DNA of 15,922 bases from an uncultured Clostridia bacterium (GTDB lineage: Bacteria > Bacillota > Clostridia > Christensenellales > Aristaeellaceae), in NCBI GenBank assembly GCA_947600345.1, contig CANQGC010000039.1, forward strand, positions 1-15,922. Reading direction: 5' to 3'. Of this stretch, positions 1 to 5,564 are shown piece after piece. The notes beneath the pieces are model-generated. The model saw nothing but the letters and a program-made list of their open reading frames with translations, was not told the origin of the DNA and searched no databases. Made by a program: the position numbers and the translations under genes. Position 1 is the stretch's first letter. Each line of letters starts with the position of its first letter.

Positions 1-166
1 GCGGCGGCTGATGGACGAGCGCGGCCTGAGCGAGGCCCAGGCGCACCAGGCGCTGCAGAAGCTCAGCATGAAGCTGGGCATCCGCATGGCGGAGAGCGCC
101 CGGCGGCTGCTGGACGGCGACGAGGGCATCGGAGGCGAACTATGGAATTTGATGCGCGAAGGGTGA
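1..166 (+). CDS. ANTAR-domain protein, C-terminal part (5' end outside window)
   Basis: The frame open from base 2 encodes about 54 residues ending in TGA at 164-166. It reads RRLMDERGLSEAQAHQALQK, then a Ser-Met pair and MAESARRLL. This fits the end of an ANTAR domain, the RNA-binding helical module of AmiR/NasR-type antiterminators, with its usual 'GLSE..A...L...SM......A..LL' pattern. In Firmicutes such domains usually sit at the C-terminus of a response regulator receiver, but that part lies outside the window, so the receiver is not seen. The stop overlaps the nadE start by 25 bases, and the nadE ribosome binding site lies inside this gene, so the two are probably cotranscribed. Another helical protein cannot be excluded from so short a piece. 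Confidence 0.6.
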   Translation, partial: RRLMDERGLSEAQAHQALQKLSMKLGIRMAESARRLLDGDEGIGGELWNLMREG

Positions 167-897
167 GGGACCAGCTGATCCGCTGGATCCGGGAGTGGTT
201 CGAGGACAACGGCCCCGGCTGCACGGCGGTGGTCGGCGTCTCCGGCGGCAAGGATTCCTCGGTGGTGGCGGCGCTCTGCGCCGAGGCGCTGGGCCGGGAG
301 CGCGTGCTGGGCGTGCTGATGCCCAACGGCACGCAGGCGGACATCCACGTCTCCCGCAAGCTGGTGGATTTCCTGAAGATTTCCTGGATCGAGATCAACA
401 TCGCGGAGGCCTACGACGGCATGATGCGCGCGGTATCGGGGGCGATGCCGGAGGTCTCGGAGCAGACCCGCATCAACCTGGCGCCGCGGCTGCGGATGGC
501 GGCGCTGTACGCGGCGGCGCAGAGCGCCAACGGCCGCGTGGCGAACACCTGCAATCTCTCCGAGGATTGGGTGGGCTACGCCACGCGCTACGGCGACGGC
601 GCGGGTGACTTCAGCCCCCTCTCCCAGCTCACCGTGCAGGAGGTCAAGGCGCTGGGCCGCTCCCTGGGTCTGCCGGAGGAATTCGTGGAGAAGACGCCCA
701 TCGACGGCCTGTGCGGCATGACGGACGAGGAGAAGCTGGGCTTCACCTACGCCGAGCTGGACCGCTACATCCGCACCGGCGCCTGCGAGGACGCGGTGAC
801 GCGGCTGCGCATCGACCTGCTTCACGCCCAAAACCTCTTCAAGCTCCGCCCCATGCCCCACTTCCCGCTCTCGGAGCCGGATAAATCGAAGTATTGA
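142..897 (+). CDS. nadE: NAD+ synthase, ammonia-dependent type
   Basis: NadE makes NAD+ from deamido-NAD+, ATP and ammonia, the last cytoplasmic step of NAD synthesis. The 251-residue protein has the PP-loop SGGKDS at residues 34-39, which binds ATP pyrophosphate. It also has the family blocks NTCNLSEDWVGYATRYGDGA and KTPIDGLCGMTDEEKLGF, which place it in the clostridial NadE group. Its length matches the stand-alone synthetase; there is no N-terminal nitrilase-type glutaminase domain, so free ammonia is the expected nitrogen donor. The start is ATG 142, with GGAGG at 131-135 six bases upstream. It overlaps the preceding ANTAR gene by 25 bases. The C-terminus runs about ten residues past the usual MPHF ending, and this tail is antisense to a decayed reading frame (822-1154). 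Confidence 0.93.
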   Translation: MEFDARRVRDQLIRWIREWFEDNGPGCTAVVGVSGGKDSSVVAALCAEALGRERVLGVLMPNGTQADIHVSRKLVDFLKISWIEINIAEAYDGMMRAVSGAMPEVSEQTRINLAPRLRMAALYAAAQSANGRVANTCNLSEDWVGYATRYGDGAGDFSPLSQLTVQEVKALGRSLGLPEEFVEKTPIDGLCGMTDEEKLGFTYAELDRYIRTGACEDAVTRLRIDLLHAQNLFKLRPMPHFPLSEPDKSKY

Positions 898-1154
898 AAG
901 CGGAGCCTTCCCCTATTACCCTGTGGGAGTTCCTTGCTGGTGCGCTGGTAGAGCTGGTAGTGCTTGCCTTCATCCACGTCGCAGCGAACGAGCACGTGGA
1001 GGCCGTCGCCGAGAATGCGCAGAGAACCGGAGCCGTCCACCATGCCGACTTCGGCATTTCGGATCTCACTGACAAGCGCCGCCTCCGCCGGCGCGTTGAA
1101 GCGGGACGCAGCGCAGAGAAGCAACGCCAGCAGGCAGCAAATCGTTTTTTTAAT
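822..1154 (-). pseudogene. Decayed secreted-protein reading frame without a usual start codon
   Basis: Read on the minus strand, the frame begins ATT AAA AAA ACG and encodes KKTICCLLALLLCAAS followed by APAEAALVSEI, a typical Sec signal peptide. It then runs for about 85 more residues of unrecognised sequence to a stop at 822. The position where the initiator should lie is ATT, an in-frame TAG sits shortly upstream, and no Shine-Dalgarno is visible, so it is probably untranslated. A TTGACA (1185-1190) and a TATAAT (1159-1164) precede it, but with a 20-base spacer, longer than optimal. The last 76 bases overlap the nadE 3' end in antisense, suggesting that the original gene was cut by the junction at nadE. 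The larE fragment at 1211-1400 lies just upstream, mirroring the larE plus secreted-protein order at 3221-4164. Confidence 0.45.
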
Positions 1155-1210
1155 CTGTATTATAAAGTACTTTCCCTATATATTTGTCAAATATTTCATT
1201 CAAAGCGCGT

Positions 1211-1400
1211 TCAGGCCTCCGGCGCGTCAGCTCCCCTTCCCCAGCCCTCGTTCAAGCTGCCGCTGCGAAAGCCGGAGTGATCGAGGGTGCCATAGGTGAT
1301 GCCGAGAGATTTCAGCGCTTGCTGCGCCCGCTCGCGGACGCCGGGGCGAAGAGCACGCCGAACTCCTCCGTCGGCAGCTCCAGGCGGGCGAGCTTGCCAC
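1211..1400 (-). pseudogene. 3' fragment of a second larE-like gene
   Basis: The minus strand encodes a copy of the C-terminal ~60 residues of the intact LarE-like protein at 3325-4164. In the best stretch, RERAQQALKSLGITYGTLDH continuing SGFRSGSLNE aligns without gaps to the end of the intact protein, with 23 of 30 residues identical. Upstream the match continues as GKLARLELPTEEFGVLFAP, but in another frame. Plus-strand 'ccggggcgaag' around 1345 lacks one base relative to 'ctgggggcgaag' in the intact gene, so the fragment is frameshifted. Homology stops near 1400, before any PP-loop or catalytic cysteine. It ends in TGA at 1211-1213. This is a remnant of duplication or recombination, not a functional gene. 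Confidence 0.75.
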
Positions 1401-1411
1401 GAGCGCACATG

Positions 1412-1447
1412 GCGCAGCCGCCCGGGACTGAGCCCGGGCGGCTGCGC
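1412..1447. terminator. Perfect 15-bp GC-rich hairpin, probable terminator of the WG-repeat gene
   Basis: GCGCAGCCGCCCGGG at 1412-1426 is perfectly repaired by its reverse complement at 1433-1447, with a six-base loop. It lies 28 bases past the WG-repeat gene's stop on the minus strand, where a terminator is expected. The minus-strand sequence after it has no U tract, so intrinsic termination is not certain. It may instead be an mRNA 3'-end stabiliser or mark the edge of the larE fragment, which ends about 12 bases away. Confidence 0.5.
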
Positions 1448-1475
1448 ATTGGCGTCCGTTTCCTTTCATCATGCC

Positions 1476-3221
1476 TCACATCATGCCCCTGGCGCTCTCC
1501 AGCAGCGTGACGGCAGCGGCTCCGTTGGCGGCGGCGCCGGCGTCCAGCAGCGTGATCGCGCTGGAGAGCAGGCTACTCGCGGGGTGTCCGTCGCCCAGCT
1601 GCGCGAGCGCGGAGTTCAGCAGCGCCACCGCCGCCGGGCCGTTGGCCCCGGCGTCCGCCTGGAGCAGCAGAATCGCGCTGTCCACGAAGCCCGCAGCCGC
1701 GCTGGCGGTGCCCGTCGCTCCGGTCGCGGCGGCTTCGGCGCTCTCTCCGACCGTCGCTCCGGCTGCGGCAGCTTCGGCGCTCTCCCCGACCGCCCCGATG
1801 GCTTCCACGTCCGACGCCTCGGCCGGAGCTTCCTCCGCCGCGGGCACTTCGATGATCTGGCCCTCGGGCACGGACACTTCGATGATCCTTTCGTCCATCG
1901 CAGGAACCTCGCCCACGTCGCAGGGCGCCACGGCGCCGAGCTCCGCGTAGTCGAGCTCGTAGATGAAGTGGTTATAATCCTCGTCGGCGACGAGCACGTA
2001 GTTGCCGTCGGGGGAGATGTACACCTGTTCGTACTCGCAGGGGAGCACTTCCTTGCCGTGGAAGTCGATCAAACCGTAGAGCGAATCCCTCCTGATTTCA
2101 TAGTATACGGCGCTGCCGTAGTCGGCGGGGAGGATATACTCGATGTCCTCAACGATGACATCGACGCCGTCCGCGGCCAATATGTGCTGTTTGCCCTCCA
2201 TGTCGGTATAGGCGGCGGAAGCGCCCCAGATATCCAACGCGTTGACGGGATACTTGGGCTCGCAGGTCACCTCTCCGCCAGCAGCGACATAGCCGAGCTT
2301 GCCATCCTTCTCCACGGCGAAGAAGCCCGCGTTGTTGTAGTTATCCGTCTGGGTGCGGGGAGGTACGACGGAGACGAAACGCACCATATCATATTCGGGG
2401 GGAACGATCACCGCTCCGTTCTTGTCGATCAATCCTTGCGCCTCGCCCGTCTCCACGACAAAATAATCATCATCTTCCGAGTTCATGCGGATGTACTTGT
2501 AAGACGGCTCGAGGATCACGTTTCCCTCGGCGTCCACCAGGCCCTCTTGGCCGTTGCTCTCAAAGGTCGTGACCTCCATCAGGTCGTACTTGCCGGAGTA
2601 GAAACTATCCAGCTCTCCCAGCACGTTGAACTGGGGATCGTAGGCCGTCACCACGCCGGTGGCGCGATCCTCCACAATGAACGTATCGCCCGCGCCTCTG
2701 GCGTCTGCGTAATTCTCGCGGGGAATCGACGCCACGCACTCCGGGCTCCCCGACCCCATGTAGTAGATGTCCACCGTGTCCGTCAGGTAGTACTTATCCT
2801 CGCCTCCGATCACCTTGAGATCGTAGTTGTCCGCCGTGGTTTCGACCATCTTGGATGCCGTCACCCACTTCTTGCCCTCCTTTTCGATCCAGCCGTACTC
2901 AAAGGGGATCACCTCTTCACAATCGGCGTTCAGCGCGCCCTTGGAATTGAAGTCCTCGGAATCCAACCGGGTGGTGATCAGTAACTGGCCCGCGTAATCG
3001 AAGTCGCGACCGTACTCCTCGGTGAGCGCCTCTCCGTAGATATTGGCCAGGTAGTAGCCGCTCTTGCCGGGAATCTCCAGCAGTCCCGAGCCGGCAGGGG
3101 CCCATCTCACCTGTCTGTAATCGTCATGATCGAGCTCGCTCATCAGCTTGAGCTCCGCCGTCGCGCCCACCATCGTGAAGCACAGCAGCAGCGCGAGCGC
3201 CAAACAAAGAATCCTTCGCAT
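1476..3221 (-). CDS. Secreted WG-repeat protein with Ala-rich repetitive C-terminus
   Basis: The 581-residue protein starts with a Sec signal peptide (MRRILCLALALLLC, cleavage likely near ATA-EL at about residue 22) and has no lipobox. Residues about 60-440 carry degenerate WG/KWG-type repeats such as GLVDAEGNVILEPSYKYI, GLIDKNGAVIVPPEYDMV and YGLIDFHGKEVLPCEYEQV. These repeats form beta-propeller-like folds in proteins of mostly unknown role. Residues 477-503 hold two copies of a 13-residue unit, VGESAEAAAAGAT. Residues 515-581 hold helical Ala/Leu repeats (SAILLLQADAGANGPAAVAL, then SAITLLDAGAAANGAAAVTL). The start at 3221 is preferred because GGAGG lies eight bases upstream; the frame is open 22 codons further, but those codons overlap the promoter. 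There is no sortase or S-layer motif, so it is likely released or weakly cell-associated. Function unknown. Confidence 0.85.
   Translation of the reverse strand: MRRILCLALALLLCFTMVGATAELKLMSELDHDDYRQVRWAPAGSGLLEIPGKSGYYLANIYGEALTEEYGRDFDYAGQLLITTRLDSEDFNSKGALNADCEEVIPFEYGWIEKEGKKWVTASKMVETTADNYDLKVIGGEDKYYLTDTVDIYYMGSGSPECVASIPRENYADARGAGDTFIVEDRATGVVTAYDPQFNVLGELDSFYSGKYDLMEVTTFESNGQEGLVDAEGNVILEPSYKYIRMNSEDDDYFVVETGEAQGLIDKNGAVIVPPEYDMVRFVSVVPPRTQTDNYNNAGFFAVEKDGKLGYVAAGGEVTCEPKYPVNALDIWGASAAYTDMEGKQHILAADGVDVIVEDIEYILPADYGSAVYYEIRRDSLYGLIDFHGKEVLPCEYEQVYISPDGNYVLVADEDYNHFIYELDYAELGAVAPCDVGEVPAMDERIIEVSVPEGQIIEVPAAEEAPAEASDVEAIGAVGESAEAAAAGATVGESAEAAATGATGTASAAAGFVDSAILLLQADAGANGPAAVALLNSALAQLGDGHPASSLLSSAITLLDAGAAANGAAAVTLLESARGMM
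1714..1791. repeat. Tandem repeat, 2 x 39 bp, inside the WG-repeat gene
   Basis: Positions 1714-1752 and 1753-1791 are adjacent near-identical 39-base units, each starting gtcgctccgg and ending cgacc. They keep the frame and encode the two VGESAEAAA(A/T)GAT units. The copies differ mostly at third codon positions, so the protein repeat seems to be maintained rather than freshly duplicated. Confidence 0.85.
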
Positions 3222-3259
3222 CCGCAATTCCTCCCCTTGAAAGCAGTATTTTAACAATA

Positions 3260-3288
3260 TTATATCCTGATCTTGACAACTCGTCAAG
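3260..3288 (-). promoter_or_regulatory. Sigma-A-type promoter of the WG-repeat gene with palindrome over the -35
   Basis: On the minus strand, TTGACG (3288-3283), a 17-base spacer and TATAAT (3265-3260) form a near-consensus promoter about 40 bases before the start codon. The -35 lies in the inverted repeat TTGAC-GAGTT-GTCAA (3288-3274), a possible operator. The WG gene is therefore transcribed independently of larE. Confidence 0.75.
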
Positions 3289-3307
3289 CGGCCCTTCCGC
3301 GCAATCC

Positions 3308-3324
3308 GGGCGCTCTTAGCGCCC
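3308..3324. terminator. Small hairpin directly after the larE stop
   Basis: GGGCGCT (3308-3314) pairs with AGCGCCC (3318-3324) around a three-base loop, abutting the larE stop codon. No U run follows on the minus strand. It is a weak terminator candidate separating larE from the WG promoter. Confidence 0.3.
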
Positions 3325-4164
3325 TCAGCGCGCCTCCGGGGCGGCCGGCTTCCGCAGCGCCAGCGCCTCGTTCATGCTGCCGCTGCGGAAGCCGGCGAGG
3401 TCGAGGGCGACGTAGGTGAAGCCCAGGGACTTGAGCGCTTGCTGCGCCTGTTCGCGGACGCTGGGGGCGAAGAGCTTGGGAAACTCCTCCGGCAGCAGCT
3501 CGATGCGGGCGAGGCTGCCGTGGACGCGCACGCGGAGCTGGGTGAAGCCCTGGTCATGCAGATATTGCTCCGCGCGCTCCACCCGGCGAAGCTTCTCCTC
3601 GGTGATGGTCTCGCCGTAGACGAAGCGGGAGGACAGGCAGGCCGTCGAGGGCTTGTTCCAGGCAGGCAGGCCGAACTCCTTCGACAGCGCGCGAATCTCC
3701 GCCTTGCTGAGCCCCGCTTCCCTGAGCGGGCTGCCCACGCCCAGCTCCCGCAGCGCCCGCATGCCGGGGCGGTAGTCGCCCGCGTCGTCCAGGTTCGAGC
3801 CCTCGACCACGGCGCGCAGGCCGCGCGCCCTCGCCAGCGCGCAGATGCTTCCGAAGATCGCCCGCTTGCAGATGTAGCAGCGGTCGGGGGGATTCCCGCG
3901 GAAGCCGGGCACGGCCAGCTCGTCGATCTCGATGAGCTCCGGCTCGATGCCTCGCTCCCGGCAGAACGCGCGCGCCTCCTCGCACTCCCGCTCCGGCATG
4001 GAGCGGATGCGCGCCGTGACCGCCACCGCGCGCTCGCCCAGCGCCTGGCGCGCCGCGTGCAGCAGCAGCGCCGAATCCACGCCGCCGGAGAAGGCCACGG
4101 CCGCGCTGCCATAGCCCCGCAGCGCGCTCAGCAGCGCCTCGTACTTCTGGTGCAGAGTATCCAT
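3325..4164 (-). CDS. larE: LarE-type ATP-dependent sacrificial sulfur transferase
   Basis: LarE adenylates a pyridinium carboxylate mononucleotide and transfers sulfur to it, building the nickel-pincer cofactor of lactate racemase. The 279-residue protein has the PP-loop SGGVDS at 26-31, the GSNLDD block at 122-127 and the KPSTACLSSR block around Cys176, the position of the sacrificial Cys in Lactobacillus LarE. It also has a CYIC pair (Cys96, Cys99). Three such cysteines suggest the variant that carries a [4Fe-4S] cluster and is not consumed; this is inference from family knowledge. The start is ATG 4164, with GGAGG eight bases upstream; the frame stays open beyond it without signals. No larA, larB or larC is in the window, so the target could be another nickel-pincer enzyme. 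A degraded copy of its 3' end lies at 1211-1400. Confidence 0.85.
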   Translation of the reverse strand: MDTLHQKYEALLSALRGYGSAAVAFSGGVDSALLLHAARQALGERAVAVTARIRSMPERECEEARAFCRERGIEPELIEIDELAVPGFRGNPPDRCYICKRAIFGSICALARARGLRAVVEGSNLDDAGDYRPGMRALRELGVGSPLREAGLSKAEIRALSKEFGLPAWNKPSTACLSSRFVYGETITEEKLRRVERAEQYLHDQGFTQLRVRVHGSLARIELLPEEFPKLFAPSVREQAQQALKSLGFTYVALDLAGFRSGSMNEALALRKPAAPEAR

Positions 4165-4203
4165 TGTCTCGTCCTCCCCTCGCTGAGCGGTGAATTTCCC
4201 ATC

Positions 4204-4229
4204 AAATATACACGTTAAATATACATGTT
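4204..4229. repeat. Tandem 13-bp direct repeat between larE and the Rrf2 gene, possible operator
   Basis: AAATATACACGTT (4204-4216) is followed at once by AAATATACATGTT (4217-4229), identical at 12 of 13 positions. It lies in the 136-base divergent region, 40-65 bases upstream of the larE start and just upstream of the Rrf2 promoter. AT-rich tandem sites of this kind suit binding by a dimeric regulator such as the adjacent Rrf2 protein. The role is inferred. Confidence 0.55.
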
Positions 4230-4252
4230 TCTGCACAAAATCCTGCAAATGC

Positions 4253-4281
4253 TTGAAAAGCTGAAGCGAACGTGCTATGAT
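4253..4281 (+). promoter_or_regulatory. Promoter of the Rrf2-family regulator
   Basis: TTGAAA (4253-4258), a 17-base spacer and TATGAT (4276-4281) lie about 20 bases before the start codon at 4301. The short leader still leaves room for an AGGGGG ribosome binding site at 4288-4293. Confidence 0.7.
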
Positions 4282-4300
4282 AGACGCAGGGGGTGCAGAC

Positions 4301-4720
4301 ATGAAGATTTCAACCAAGGGGCGCTACGCCATCCGCATGATGCTGGACATCGCCGAAAACCAGGGCGATGGCTTCGTCACGCTCAAGGACGTCGCGCAGC
4401 GCCAGGGGATATCCAAAAAGTATCTGGAGCAGATCGCGCTCCAGCTGAGCCAGACCAGCGCGCTGCGGGCCGTGCGCGGTCACCAGGGCGGCTACCGCCT
4501 GACCCGCGATCCCGCCGAGTACACGGCGCTGGACGTGCTGCGCATCGCCGAGGGGTCGCTCGCCCCGGTGGCCTGCCTGGACCAGCGGCCGAACCTCTGC
4601 CCGCGCCGGGAATCCTGCCGCACGCTGCCGCTGTGGATGGGCCTGGACCGGACCGTGGAGGACTACCTGGGCAGCGTCACGCTTCAGGATCTGCTCGACG
4701 GCAGCCTGGGCGAATCGTAA
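4301..4720 (+). CDS. Rrf2-family transcriptional regulator with three Fe-S-type cysteines
   Basis: The 139-residue protein opens MKISTKGRYAIRMMLDIAE, the characteristic Rrf2 start. A winged helix follows, with QRQGISKKYLEQIALQL as recognition region and RGHQGGYRL as wing. Cys92, Cys100 and Cys106 (C-x7-C-x5-C, then TLPLW) match the cluster-binding loop of IscR/NsrR/RsrR-like members, so it probably senses Fe-S status, cysteine or redox state. ATG 4301 is chosen over the ATG at 4277 because the conserved N-terminus and an AGGGGG site fit it, and 4277 lies in the -10 box. It is divergent from larE and converges on ttcA with a 37-base overlap of the 3' ends. In many Firmicutes an Rrf2 gene precedes iscS-iscU-mnmA; here mnmA is nearby but iscS is absent. 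Confidence 0.9.
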   Translation: MKISTKGRYAIRMMLDIAENQGDGFVTLKDVAQRQGISKKYLEQIALQLSQTSALRAVRGHQGGYRLTRDPAEYTALDVLRIAEGSLAPVACLDQRPNLCPRRESCRTLPLWMGLDRTVEDYLGSVTLQDLLDGSLGES

Positions 4721-5547
4721 TCGTCCAGGAAGGAGTGCTCCACTCCTCGATACTTATAGCCCACCATGGTGTCCAGGCAGACCGCGTGGATGCTGTGAAA
4801 GACGCTCTTCTCGATATCGGGATTTTCCTTCCGCAAAGCGCGCAGCAGTTCCTTCATCTCCCGCCGCTTGGAGGCGCCAATGCCTCCATCGGCGGCGTTT
4901 TTTTCGGTGAAGCGGCAGGCGCACTGTATGAACTCCAGGCCGTTGTACCGCGCCCAGGCGATGATGTCGTCCTCGTGCACGCAGTAGAGCGGGCGGATCA
5001 GCTCCATGCCCTCGAAGTTCGTGCTGTGCAGCTTCGGGGGCATCGCCTGCAGCTGGGAGCCGAAGAACATGCCCAGCAGCGTGGTCTCGATCACGTCGTT
5101 GAAGTGGTGCCCCAGCGCGATCTTGTTGCAGCCCATCGCCCGGGCATGGCTGTACAGGTGGCCCCGACGCATCCGGGCGCAGAGGTAGCAGGGGTTCTTC
5201 TCCACCGCGTTGGCCACGTCGAACACGTCCGTCTCGAAAATCTCCAGCGGCACATGCAAGAGCGCCGCGTTCTCCTCGATGCGCCTGCGGTTCTCCGGGT
5301 TGTAGCCGGGGTCCATCGACAGGAACTTCAGCTCGAAGGGCACGTCGCTGTGCCGGTGCAGCTCCTGCATCAGCTTCGCCAGCAGCATGGAATCCTTGCC
5401 GCCGGAGATGCACACGGCGATGCGGTCGCCCTCCCTCACCAGCTCGTAGCGCTTCACCGCCGCGACGAAGGGATTCCAAAGCTCCTTGCGGTACTTGCGG
5501 ATGATGCTCCGCTCCACCAGCTGCCACCGCTCCAGCTCCCGGCCCAT
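4684..5547 (-). CDS. ttcA: TtcA-family tRNA 2-thiocytidine (C32) synthetase
   Basis: TtcA activates cytidine 32 of the tRNA anticodon loop with ATP and inserts sulfur through a [4Fe-4S] cluster. The 287-residue protein shows the PP-loop SGGKDS (48-53), the NPCYLCARMRRG block (Cys120, Cys123), GHHFNDVIETTLLGMFFG (146-163) and a distal IQCAC pair (Cys209, Cys211). The family uses two cysteines of the CxxC plus one distal cysteine for its cluster. ATG 5547 is used as start; a TTG at 5589 in the same frame would overlap mnmA. The leader between the mnmA stop and this ATG is only 17 bases and contains ten consecutive G on the coding strand, which may serve as ribosome binding site. It is last gene of the tcdA-mnmA-ttcA operon. 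A paralogous TtcA-like thiolase with another target is the main alternative. Confidence 0.82.
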   Translation of the reverse strand: MGRELERWQLVERSIIRKYRKELWNPFVAAVKRYELVREGDRIAVCISGGKDSMLLAKLMQELHRHSDVPFELKFLSMDPGYNPENRRRIEENAALLHVPLEIFETDVFDVANAVEKNPCYLCARMRRGHLYSHARAMGCNKIALGHHFNDVIETTLLGMFFGSQLQAMPPKLHSTNFEGMELIRPLYCVHEDDIIAWARYNGLEFIQCACRFTEKNAADGGIGASKRREMKELLRALRKENPDIEKSVFHSIHAVCLDTMVGYKYRGVEHSFLDDYDSPRLPSSRS

Positions 5548-5554
5548 TTCCTCG

Positions 5555-5564
5555 CCCCCCCCCC
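5555..5564. repeat. Homopolymer of ten C (G on the coding strand) between mnmA and ttcA
   Basis: Ten C residues run from 5555 to 5564, directly next to the mnmA stop (5565-5567) and seven bases upstream of the ttcA ATG. On the coding strand this is the G-rich part of the ttcA ribosome binding region. Length changes here would alter ttcA initiation without touching either protein. Confidence 0.8.

Noticed and set aside
898..1210. A possible riboswitch or T-box in the gap after nadE
   Set aside because: No recognisable conserved elements; the gap is explained better by the decayed minus-strand reading frame and its promoter-like sequence.
1296..2984. A 562-codon open frame on the plus strand opposite the WG-repeat gene
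   Set aside because: Low-complexity composition, no ribosome binding site and no family motif; the minus-strand gene has a signal peptide, repeats and a promoter.
3222..3287. A 22-codon N-terminal extension of the WG-repeat protein
   Set aside because: It would cover the promoter and the Shine-Dalgarno; the signal peptide begins cleanly at the codon at 3221.
4165..4317. A 51-codon N-terminal extension of LarE
   Set aside because: It crosses the divergent regulatory region and Rrf2 promoter, shows no LarE homology, and lacks a ribosome binding site.
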